Shown here one piece after another: positions 1 to 9,588 of a stretch of 31,400 nucleotides of DNA; positions within the stretch are counted from its first letter, which is position 1, and each line of letters starts with the position of its first letter. The notes under the pieces are model-generated. The model had not been told where the DNA came from. It worked only from the letters and a program-made list of their open reading frames with translations, and ran no database searches. The translations under genes and the position numbers were made by a program. This DNA comes from Chromera velia (Eukaryota > Sar > Chromeraceae): positions 3,990-35,389 of the forward strand of contig JAHBMJ010001080.1 of the NCBI GenBank assembly GCA_018398765.1, given 5' to 3'.

Positions 1-404
1 GTCGACTGGCGGGCGTGCGTCAATCGTGCAGTTGTCATTTTTCTTGCTTTCCGGGGCCGTTCGCAAGCTTGCTTGCGTCAGATGCTTGGGGCGCGTCCTG
101 CATGCGGTCACGACGCGAAGGTCAGACAATCGTGCAAAGTTTCGAGACAGTTAAGACAGCACCTTAGAGTTCAGACCGTTTCAAACCTCTGCATGCATGC
201 ACATATATACCCCATTTCATTGTGAATCACTAAACCTGTACATACGCAGGAACGAGAAAGAGTTTGTCTCGACGTTGCTCAGCCATGGTTGACGTGCGGC
301 TCAATCATTGACTCTCTGATTTGTTATCTCTCGATTGTGCGAATCGAACCCCCTCGGAATTAGGCTCGGCCACAACAGCAGCTGGAGATATTGAGCCAAT
401 CAGC
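1..404. other. 5' flank of the PAF-acetylhydrolase-like gene
   Basis: I see no convincing coding exon here. TGCATGCATGCA lies near 191-202. A CCAATCAG sequence at about 396-403 ends just before the proposed start codon at 405, so it is either a CCAAT-like promoter element or 5' UTR. No TATA box can be assigned with confidence. Confidence 0.4.
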
Positions 405-826
405 ATGCCGGGCGGGTGCTTGGAAGGCGTCTGGGGTTGCGTCATGGGAAGGCGCACACCCTTCAACTTCGAGCAAGACGGGCCTTACAAAAAACTTGGT
501 CAGCCAGTCAGTCAGTCAGTCCGTCAGTCAGTCAATCTGCCGAATTGACTGAGGAAAATGATCGACGATTTTGCATTTTTTCTTCTTTTTGGCTACAATA
601 TTGTTTTCCGTGATCTTCCTTGATTGTAAATGCAGGTATTTTTCCGTCTATATATGTAAATGGATGCGCTACATGTCCATCCGAGCTGCAACAACTCCCC
701 GGAATGTTGATTGAAATCTGTCATTCCTCGTTCGAACTTCAGCAGGAAGAACGAGACTTTCTTCATGCTTCAGCAGAGAAAGGAAACAGGCATGCGTCTC
801 TCTCTCCCTCCGATCCTCCCGTCCTT

Positions 827-858
<32 letters not shown>

Positions 859-2255
859 CGTGTGTATGTGTGTGTGTGTGTGTGTGTGACCCCTCTGTGC
901 GTGAGTCTGCCTCTGCAGGGACGCACACGTGCCGTCTGGGGTCCATGGGAAGGGCCCGGATCTTCTACCCCGCCGCCACCGAGGAAGAGGGGAGCCAATC
1001 AGGCACACCCCACCCTTCCCCCAAAGCTGCCCCGTATTTCCTCGATGGCCGAGAGAGTACAGCCGGGTTGGCGTCTGCAGTTAACCTCGGCAGGCTGTCC
1101 TTTGCTCTGATGGCACTGTCAGACAAGACTTTGACCTCGTCCGTCGATGCCCCTCCCCAAATTGCAGGTGGACCGTTCCCTGCGACCATTCTCTTCCACG
1201 GCATCACGTCCTCCCCAGACCTCCACAATCTGCTCATGCAACAAATCGCTTCGATGGGCTTCGTGTGCATCGCACCTGAGTCCCCTTGCGGCTGTGCCGC
1301 CTACTCTAGAGACACCCAGGGGGTGCTGCACGGATACGCACAACCGCCGTCTTTGGAGGGGGAGAGCGATCCCCGCTCTGTGATTCAGAACTTCCGCCGG
1401 CCGCAGCTGAGTGTGCGGACGGAAGGAATGAAGGATTTTCTTCGCCTGCTTGAAGGCGACACCGAGGCAGCAGAGCGTGCAAGCCAGCCCGAGGGTTTTC
1501 TCACTGAATGGCTGCGACCTGTGTGTGACTTCTCGAGGTTTATCCTCAGTGGACACAGCTTTGGGGGAGCAGCGTGTCTGAAGATGATGAGAGAACTGGA
1601 CGGTTCCTATTTTGACGGAATGAGTAAAAGTACAGGTGTGTGCATCAGGGGGTCCATTTTGTTGGACCCCTGGCCCGAGCCCCTGACAGATTTGGAGTTG
1701 GACTCTCCGATTGAAATTCAGAAAGGGGATCACCCGTGCAGTCCCCCCCTTCCTGTGTTGACCATCATCAGTGAGGAATGGGAAAAGAATCAGAACCGGT
1801 TAGGCAAACTGACGCAAAAGTTCCACCAGGGAGTGTTCTCTCAGGCGACGGGCTTGATGGGAAGTGCAGAGGGAGGTGCGTCGTTGCGGCCCTTCTATTC
1901 TGCTCAGGGGAGTGTCCATACATCATTTTCGGATGTTGGATTTCTTGCACCTTCGTTCATACAGAGGGGGGGCAACAACCCTACTCTCTTCCACAAGGCG
2001 TTGTCTGCCTGTATGTGTGAGTTTACACAGGCCTGCTTCGAGAAAGCTCGAGTGAAGGGGCCCGAGGACACGACGCAGGCTTGGGAGGTTGGTGGAGGAG
2101 GACGCTTCCCGTGGTCTCAGGAGAGACTCAGGGAGGCCGTGACAAAGAGAGGGGGGGGTGGGGTGACAGCACAGTTGTTCGCCGATCTGCATGAAGAGTG
2201 GGGCGGCGTCGGGGGCGAGGGGAAGGGCGCGGAAGAAAGGATCAGGGGGGGGTAG
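405..2255 (+). CDS. Platelet-activating factor acetylhydrolase-like lipase (plasma/isoform II family)
   Basis: Proposed exons are 405..498 and 919..2255, giving 476 residues. The donor TTG|GTCAGC is phase 1 and the acceptor CTCTGCAG| restores the frame. Family members hydrolyse the sn-2 acetyl or oxidised acyl chain of phospholipids. The alpha/beta-hydrolase signature is complete: RIFYPA strand near the N-terminus, FHG oxyanion strand, nucleophile Ser245 in GHSFGGA, Asp281 in LLDPW, and His365 in GSVHTSF, the same order and context as animal PAF-AH II and PLA2G7. The short first exon ends in GPYKKL, which aligns with the segment before the RLFYP strand of PAFAH2. No signal peptide is evident, so a cytosolic enzyme like isoform II is more likely than a secreted one. 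The last 65 or so residues are a Gly-rich extension. The reading frame stays open upstream of 919 only through CT/GT repeats, which I take as intron. The family is secure; the exact substrate is inferred. Confidence 0.88.
827..889. repeat. (CT)n(GT)n microsatellite in intron 1 of the PAF-AH-like gene
   Basis: A CT run (about 827-847) passes directly into a GT run (about 848-889), 30 bp before the acceptor at 918. Confidence 0.9.
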
Positions 2256-3428
2256 GTGCAGGCGGGGTCCATGTAGCTGGATCGAGAAGAGTCGATTTGG
2301 TTGCGTCGTCGGTTGCATGCATGAGGAGAATTAATTCACATCAGAATAAAAGTGAAGAGTATTGGTGCATACCCTAGTGCATACCGGCTGCAGCAGAGGC
2401 TAGAGCAGAGGTGGATTCAGACGAGTTGCTGATGACCTTTCTCTGCTGTCTCTCTTGACACGGCGCTTCCGTGTGCAAATGCGTACTATAGCACATCTTT
2501 TCTGTATGTGATTATGAAGGAGGGTTGAATACGTACAACTTATTATACAAGGCTATTGTCTGCATATCATATCCATACATATGCGGTTGCTACTCTAGTT
2601 GCTAGTGTAAGCATCAGCCCCTCATTTAATATTACAAAGGTATTTAGTCACTTGTGATTGGAGTATATTCAATTATCCCATGAAGTGATTGAATGTGATT
2701 GAATAAAGTGATTAATTAGCCAGAGTCCGATTCTTACCAGTCTTTAATACCTTTGGTCCGAGTCATTCTAATGCTGTGTTTTTTTTTTTTTACGTTATAA
2801 AAACAAATGTTTTTGGAGTAGCTTAGAGACTTGTACATGCACGTCCAGTGCAGGACGCACGCGCTATATGTATGCATAGTATTGCATGCATGGGCCCGGG
2901 CGGACCTAGCCCGGCCCAGCCGCGTGGCGCGGTCCGCTACGGTCCGTGTGCATGCATGCATTCGATCGAAGCCAAACATCCGATTGTACATGTTGCATCA
3001 AAAATCGGGTCTTCATGCATGGGTACACGTTTAATTCAAATATAAGATAAGATGTAATTAAACTTGAAGTCACAACAAGCTATGATACCAGATGACTGAG
3101 GCCTGACATGTTGAGGCGAATCCAAAGCTGTATAATCAAAAAATATATTTATTCATAATTAATCACTTTCAAATTCTCATAATCAAGATATAATCACTAA
3201 ATATATTGGGTGCATAACTAAAAGGAGATAGACCCTAAAACTTGAAGTTTGTTTTCAGTGATGAAAACAAGGCTGGAACACTCAGTTAAAGCAATATAGA
3301 AGCTTAGATACTAGCTTGAATAAAGTAACTCTAGGTTTGAGTAGAGATAAACAAGACATAAATGTAAAAGTATGTATCAGTAAAACTAGGCACCTTCTCG
3401 GCTACTGAAACTAGGTACCAGTATAGAC
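2256..3428. other. AT-rich intergenic DNA
   Basis: No gene is supported. It contains TGCATGCAT near 2313 and 2884-2955, a short GC-rich island of GGCCC/CGCGG type at about 2888-2945, a poly-T run near 2778-2791, and long AT-rich sequence. It forms part of the tail-to-tail spacer between the PAF-AH-like and glycosyltransferase-like genes. Confidence 0.5.
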
Positions 3429-4307
3429 CTAGTGACCGTGTTTGATTTGATTTGATTTGATTTGATTTGAGGTAGGGCTTAAGCTCAAATCAAATATCCA
3501 GTCAGGGAGGACCTAGTGTTTAAAGATCTATCAAATACGATCAAATATTTGATTAATATGACTTTCAACCTCAAATATGAAGGTCTCAAAAAAACGAAGA
3601 AGGAGGCATTTGTTTTTAGAGCTGGGTACGCAAAAAAAATATGGTCTGTGCAAAAGGGAGCAAATGTGATTCAGTGTCAGGTGAAAATACAAGGAGCCAA
3701 GGGGGAAGGAGAAACTATTTGTGTCTCACCCCGTTGTCATCTCTCCGCAACCGAATAGAAGCCCAGGAGCACCCACTCCTGGAAAGCCGAAAAGCCAGAG
3801 AAAAAGCTCTCAGCAGCTCCCACCACCGATCGATTCGATTCACATTGAAGAAAGTGATCATGAAGAAGAGGAAAAGGAAGTGCCATAAAGCTGAGTGATT
3901 GTCACCTCAATTTTGGTACGTGCTCTAACTTTATCGTATCAACAAAAAGTTATATCACAACTTATATGCAATTTTAAATCTATCAATTTTACGTTCTTAA
4001 TCTCTATTAGTACTAGAGTGAGTCTCAGTGACTAGTGTATATACACTGCCACACAGGCATATTTTTTTTACGGAACTGATAAGTTATAATTTTATATATA
4101 TCTTTTTAAATTTTTGAAACACACATCAGAAATGTTCTGATAACTATTGTCATGAGAAAAATGATCAGAGTGACAGTAAGTCAGTGACTCAGTGAGGAAA
4201 TCTAGGAGGTTAACCTCAAATCTTACCTCAAATATCAAATATTTGAGGTTGAAGCTCAAATCAAATCAAATTAAATCAAATATAATCAAATCAAACATGG
4301 TCACTAG
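3429..4307. mobile_element. Putative MITE-like element with TTTGA-repeat terminal inverted repeats
   Basis: The left end CTAGTGACCGTG (3429-3440) followed by TTTGA pentamers is matched in reverse complement by the right end CATGGTCACTAG (4296-4307), preceded by TCAAA pentamers. The left arm also folds back on itself through a TCAAATCAAA block near 3485-3495. The interior is about 0.8 kb with small, unconvincing ORFs. It resembles a non-autonomous inverted-repeat transposon. No target-site duplication could be fixed, and no transposase is present. Confidence 0.55.
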
Positions 4308-5046
4308 CTACTAATTTGAAGCGTAATCTGTAGATACATACTGTTTCTTTCGCTTATTTTCCTAGTTATTTTCGCTATATTTTTTATGTATTCCCACTTA
4401 TTCCCTATAATGTTAACTACAATATCATGATTCATGTCATCATTCAATGATTATTGTCAGATTCAATTAGATTCAATATGTATATATAGGAAAAATATGT
4501 ATGATAAAAAATCTAAATAAATTTTGTTTGAATTCAAACTTGTCACGGTAACTTTGAGGCTAGTATTAGCCTAGTAATATGGTTTTCCAATCCATTTTTT
4601 TTTCTATATACTAACCCTATAGTACTAACCATTATCTAGACCATTATTTTTCACTTTTTTTTCCCTGTTCAAATAGACTGAATCCAGCTACTTTTTCCAT
4701 TTCTTGAGAGAGCATACGAGATTTCCGGTCCCCTCTAACCGCAGCTATTCTATTTCTTGTTCTTCTACACTTAGACGCTCAAATCGTAAGCAAGTCACAC
4801 GGAAAGTCTTTGCTCTATTGATGTTCCTGCATCCAACAGAGGGAGATTCAAAAGGAACTGAACCAGATTTAACAACCCGTGTTGGGATGGAGACAGGCAG
4901 ATGAATCGAAAAACGAGGAAGAGAGGAAATCGGAATGTCTTGTGTGCTTTCTCCGGTGTTGAGCTATTTTTTCTGTCTTTCCTCTTTCCCTTCCTCCCTC
5001 CTTGTTTCTCTTCCTCTCCCCCACCTTCCCTTCTCCTCTCTCGCTT

Positions 5047-5080
<34 letters not shown>

Positions 5081-5773
5081 TGTGCATGGGTGTATGTGTG
5101 TATGCGCGCGCGCTCCCAATCATCTCGGCCAAGAATTCGCTTCTTACGGACTTGATCACGCATTACTCCGTCTGCCTGACAAAAAAAAATCGAGGAGAAA
5201 GTCACGCAGAGGAATTTCATTCATTTTGCTGCCTGGATCATTGTCTATCCTTCTGACTAAAGCACTCACTTGGGCTTCATTCACCATTTTTGTATGCTCA
5301 GAACCTCTCAGACCGACTTGCAGACTCACCAAATTATTAAATACGCTCCGCAAACCTTCGATCAACCTTCGTCCTTCGTTCTGCGTAGCCGTGGAAGTCC
5401 GTGGGGATGCCCCCTCCTTTCATTGCAGAACAGATTGCCGCACCTCGGGTCGTCAGTCTTCCCTCTCGCTCGCACTGTTTTCTCTTTCCTCCTCTTCTCT
5501 TCTCTTCTCTATCAATGTCGGGACCCTGCAAGGTCACAGAAGTGTCTCCACACTTCTTCTCTGCATGTGCAGAGGAAGCGCAGGCCCCCCCTCCCCCCCC
5601 CCAAAGAGAGTGCTTCCAACCAAGCTCAAGAAAGTCTCTCTCTCTGACTCCCTCTTCCCCTCTCCGAACGAACATGCAGACAGAGAACAAATTTGTTTAT
5701 GTGATGGAGCGCCGAACAATGAAATTTTCCCCTGGCCCCTATGCTTGTCTGCGTGTGCTTTAATTGTCTCTGT
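4308..5773. other. Intergenic DNA downstream of the glycosyltransferase-like gene
   Basis: The left half is AT-rich. The right half carries a (CT)n(GT)n microsatellite at about 5047-5084 and pyrimidine-rich sequence. Several long frames are open on both strands, but all cross simple repeats and none shows a domain. I support no gene here, though an unrecognised UTR or exon is possible. Confidence 0.4.
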
Positions 5774-6308
5774 CTAAGGGACGGTGACCCTGTCAAGGTC
5801 GCACGAGGCAAACGAAAATTTTGCTGTTCCCCCTGCAGCCATCAGAGGGGCGGCACTGGGAGCAGAATCTTTGAGGCCCTCGGAGGCATTCGAATTTCTG
5901 TCTGAGGGAGAAGCAGAAGGGCGGGGGAGCGCCCCCGAGTGATTCCGTCTTTCCAGAACCTCCCGCGCCGCCTCCTCCACTACAGCTTCGGATAGTCTAC
6001 AGTGGGAGTGCCAGTATCTGCAAAAATATAGATACACACACATACATACATATACATCATGCATACACACATGCAAAAGGAGCGACACGGGACAAGATGT
6101 CGGAGACCGCTTCACCAACCCAAAACCTGAACCCCCCATGACCGCTCGTCCTTTGAGCCGACACCACCAAAGACAACAAACAGTCCATCCATCCATTCGT
6201 TCCAACTGCTCCATGCAATAAGTTCTCCCCCCAACCTATCTATCCAATCCATTTCATCCTCTCTCCTGAGCCCAACGCACACAGACAAAGAGAAGCGACC
6301 CGCTCACA

Positions 6309-6343
<35 letters not shown>

Positions 6344-7125
6344 CTTCCGAGGGCCCGAACAGCCAATTCGTTATTCGAACTGTGCTTGTTCACGTCCTCG
6401 AACAGAGACCCAGCACCCGAGGAGAGGCTGTAGGGGAGACGGGAGAATCGAAGCGCAGGCACGGCCAGGTGGGAGAACGCCACTCGCAGCACGCCCTTCA
6501 TGGCCAGAAAACTGCAAAGCGAAGAACAAATTTCGGACGAACGATCAGTCTATTGTCAGGAGTTTTTGAGAAGGAATGGAAGATCAGTGTGTCAGACTGC
6601 AGGCAGGGGCTTGACGGAGCTTCAGCTAGGCTGAACATCGACTAGGGCAAAAGAAAAACAAGAGCGGAAGGATGAAAAAGGGGGACGCTGCACTAATCCA
6701 TCCATATAAAGTCAGAAAGAAAAAAAGACATAGAACGAACAGAAGCGCCTACCCCGACACGACGATGTCATCGGTCATCCAGAGGGCGCGTCGGACATCC
6801 TTGGAAGGGCAGTTCTCCCTTCTCCCTGTCCCCCTCAGCCTCTGGTCCAGTAGAGACACTACATCAGGCAGCCAGTAGGACCCCACTCCGTTGACTAGGT
6901 CCACCTGTGCGATGGCAAAGTTGACCCCCTCTTTCTTGTCATGAGAGTACCGGAACAAGCGCTCAGTCAAGTAAGAAGGGTCGCACGGCTGTCTGAACCT
7001 CTGGCCTCTGCGTGTCAGCACTGCCCCCGGAAAGAGGGAAGCCATCTGTACGAGCAGAGCAGAGAGAGGGGCAGACGGGGGGCGAGGCGGAAAGGTAAAA
7101 GCAACGGGAGATGTTTACTAATATT

Positions 7126-7211
<86 letters not shown>

Positions 7212-8396
7212 AAGAGGAGAAAGGGAGTGAGAGAGAAATCTATAGAGAAAAAAGGAGAGGAGAAAAGGGGTGAGAGCCAGAGGGAGGGCGTCTGCCCGAC
7301 CAGCCCTAAAAAAAAAAACGAGGACAGCACCCTCATGACAAGCGGCAGACAGGGCCCTGTAAAGACGGACAGACAGACCTTCACATAGTCACACACCAAT
7401 TCAGGAGAGTAAATGACGTCATCGTCCACCACGACGAGTGCAGAGGGACGTCGAGTCTGTTTCTGCCTTTTGGGACCATCTCTTTCTTCATTCACTCCTG
7501 CCGTCTCAAGAGACTCCCTCAACACCAATTCTTCCCACCCAGCAAGAACCTTCGTCAACGGTCCTCTGTCTGCGGTACGCACGATTTTCAATTTGGGGAT
7601 GCTGCCGTCGCTGAGGAAGGGGGGGTCGGGCGGATAGGGCTGCCCGGTGCGGAGCTGGTGGGAGGGAAGGGCGAGGAGAATTCCGGCTATGGGGTATGTC
7701 TGAGCAGCGAGGGCTTGTAGCTTGTCTTGAATGGAGTTGAGCCGTGCGGGTGTGGTGGTCAGACTTATCCACACGTCCCCTTCGTATCTGAAGGCCCCGC
7801 AATGAGGACTCTCCTGGTCCTGAAAAGCGAAAAGTGGAGTCTCGATCTCTGACCATGCTTCTGCCGATGAATTTACCATATGCGGGTACGTTCGAACAAG
7901 AGACGCAAGGAGTGCCTTTTGCTTTGCCTGCTGTCTCTTACTGTCGTCTTCAGACAACGACGAGAAGTCGCGCCTGAGAAAGGAGACCTCTCTTTTCAAC
8001 TCCTCCAAAGCCGCTCTCGTCTCTGCATTCAGACAAACAAACCATTTGGCGTTGAACAGATCGAAAATGGACAAATTTCATGAAGTCAGGACACAGAAAG
8101 CAGAGCTGTCAGGGATCCCCATTCTTTTTTCGAGACACGTAAAGTCCCTGTAATAATGGAGAGCCTTGGGTCCAGAGAAAAACTAACCAAAAAAATTTCT
8201 CGTACGCAAATTCGTTCAAAGAGAAAGATGCGGAAAGAGATGCCAACTCGATCGACCGACCGAGAGATCCCTTGGACAAGAAGGCCTGGTTACTGTCTGA
8301 TGTCTGAGGAAGGAGAAAGCTTGTCGCAACAAGCAAAGCCAGAAAGACGAGAGCAGTGCCTGCAAGCCCGATGGCAACCGTCACGTGAAGTCGCAT
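5774..8396 (-). CDS. Type II membrane glycosyltransferase-like protein with a DDD motif
   Basis: Coding-strand exons are about 8396-8280 (3' end uncertain), about 8022-7379, 7045-6753, 6511-6344 and 6017-5774 (stop TAG), roughly 500 residues. The last three junctions keep phase exactly (0, 2, 2). The ATG at 8396 is followed by a short basic stretch and a 20-residue hydrophobic segment (VAIGLAGTALVFLALLVATS), a signal anchor typical of Golgi transferases. Next come a charged, coiled-coil-like stem (RAALEELKREV), a WISLTTTPARL strand, and VVVDDDVIYS, a DxD-type nucleotide-sugar and metal site. WMTDDIVVSG, split at the exon 3/4 junction, looks like the second acidic motif. The exon 1/2 junction is not resolved: donors GTAACC or GTCGGT fit the GAATGCAG acceptor at 8023 in phase. 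Acceptor sugar and substrate are unknown. The GT-A fold is an inference from motifs. Confidence 0.72.
6303..6343. repeat. (CA)n microsatellite starting at a splice donor
   Basis: Read on the coding strand, intron 4 of the glycosyltransferase-like gene begins GTGTGTGTGT, so the repeat itself supplies the GT donor at 6343-6342. Confidence 0.85.
7127..7212. repeat. Compound (CT)n(CA)n(GA)n microsatellite in intron 2
   Basis: Three adjacent dinucleotide runs lie in the intron between 7378 and 7046 of the glycosyltransferase-like gene. On both strands they open long spurious reading frames. Confidence 0.9.
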
Positions 8397-8824
8397 CCCT
8401 TTCCCCCTTCTTATTCCCCACGATTGGTGCGAGACTTTCAATGAACCTAAGACAAAGAAGTCATCAAGCACGAACAAAGAAAACGTGTGTCAGACGCGGA
8501 GCAGCATTTCCTTTCGTCGCATATTCTTTTCTCTTTGCGTCCGTTGGCTGTCCACTGAGTTCTGCCGATCGCCAGGAAAGGAAAGGAGACGGCCTTCCAT
8601 CAAGTCGTCAGTGTAGACGGGACCAGAAGCTTCTCCAGAGATCCCTCCACTGCAGATGCACTGAGGATCAATTCAGTCTCAGTTTCTCTCGCAGATCATC
8701 TATCGATACGTCTGACAGGGTCCGACATGATCGTCAGACGAGACTATTATATCATACTACAATCTCAGACTGAGTCGATCATGCAAATAAAATGCTAGCT
8801 GCCGGCAAGCCGAAAGATGCTTCG
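8397..8824. other. Divergent spacer, glycosyltransferase-proximal part
   Basis: No exon is supported. This is the upstream region of the - strand glycosyltransferase-like gene and the left part of a 1.2 kb head-to-head spacer with the ZFAND1-like gene. Frames open here overlap exon 1 in antisense or lack any domain. Confidence 0.4.
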
Positions 8825-9181
8825 AGGGACAAGTGAATTGCAGCCAGGGGTGGGCCCAAATTGCACGGAAAGATATCTGAGGGACAAGTGAATTGCAGCC
8901 AGGGGTGCATGGGCCCAAATTGCACAGAAAGATGTCTGAGGGACCAGTGAATTGCAGCCAGGGGTGGGCCCAAATTGCACAGAATTGGGACAAGTGAATT
9001 GCAGCCAGGGGTGCATGGGCCCAAATTGCACAGAAAGATATCTGAGGGACAAGTGAATTGCATGCAGCCAGGGGTGGGCCCAAATTGCACAGAAAGATAT
9101 CTGAGGGACAAGTGAATTGCATGCAGCCAGGGGTGGGCCCGGATGGGCCCGGTGGGCCAATGGGCCCGGCCAATGGGCCCA
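8825..9181. repeat. Six-unit tandem repeat (48-59 bp) with GCAT indels, then a GGGCCC cluster
   Basis: Units start at 8825, 8880, 8939, 8987, 9045 and 9104. Each reads GGGACAAGTGAATTGC, then CAGCCAGGGGTG, then GGGCCCAAATTGCAC, then AGAAAGATATCTG. Units 2 and 4 carry an extra GCAT before GGGCCC; units 5 and 6 carry an extra GCAT before CAGCC; unit 3 is truncated to 48 bp. After unit 6 the array decays into several GGGCCC/GGCCAATGGGCC copies. It lies between two divergent genes. Confidence 0.93.
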
Positions 9182-9425
9182 GAAAACGGGATTTTTTATG
9201 GATTCTCGAGTCGACGAGAATTCATGATCTGATCAGACAGTCTGAGATCATCTTTTCTGGTCCAAATTCTGGACCGTGTGCATGGCAGCAGCAGCGTAAC
9301 ACGTGGAGGGATGCAGGCAGACGTGTTGTCACAGGCTCAGCCAAGTCGAGGCAAAGGTTTTCATATCGATGTATCACTATGCTATATAGTTGAATCTGGT
9401 TGACGTATCTGGACTGGCCGTCTCT

Positions 9426-9471
9426 TCGATTGGTTGAAAGTTGCCCTGCGGTGGCAGTAGCCAATCAAACT
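9426..9471. promoter_or_regulatory. Paired CCAAT-like boxes upstream of the ZFAND1-like gene
   Basis: CGATTGGTTGAAAG (inverted CCAAT) near 9426 and AGCCAATCAAAC near 9460 lie about 120-160 bp before the ATG at 9589. These are motif matches only; CCAAT function in this lineage is assumed. Confidence 0.3.
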
Positions 9472-9588
9472 CTTTTGCTGTTGAAATCTGTTCAGCATAG
9501 ATCTCGTGATCTATGAACTGAAAGCATCGATCTGCTTGGTGCCGATCATTCCAGCTTCACCCTCCCATTTATTTTATTGTGTTGAAAA

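Noticed and set aside
711-918. In-frame 5' extension of the PAF-AH-like frame through CT/GT repeats
   Set aside because: It begins at a TTG and encodes Leu/Ser and Cys/Val dinucleotide-repeat peptide. A CTCTGCAG acceptor at 918 joins in phase to a better first exon (405-498).
3516-3898. Two small + strand ORFs inside the TTTGA-armed element
   Set aside because: Short, no ATG context or domain, and the segment lies in AT-rich repeat DNA.
4935-5777. 280-codon + strand ORF and overlapping frames
   Set aside because: Low-complexity Ser/Leu/Cys peptide running over microsatellites. No domain is seen, and it starts next to a long simple repeat.
8757-9173. Three - strand repetitive ORFs and a + strand ORF over the tandem array
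   Set aside because: The array is open in several frames only because its units repeat. Unit lengths vary (48-59 bp) and would shift frame. No protein signal is seen.
8825-9181. CRISPR-like array
   Set aside because: The units are contiguous tandem copies without unique spacers, and the host is clearly eukaryotic.
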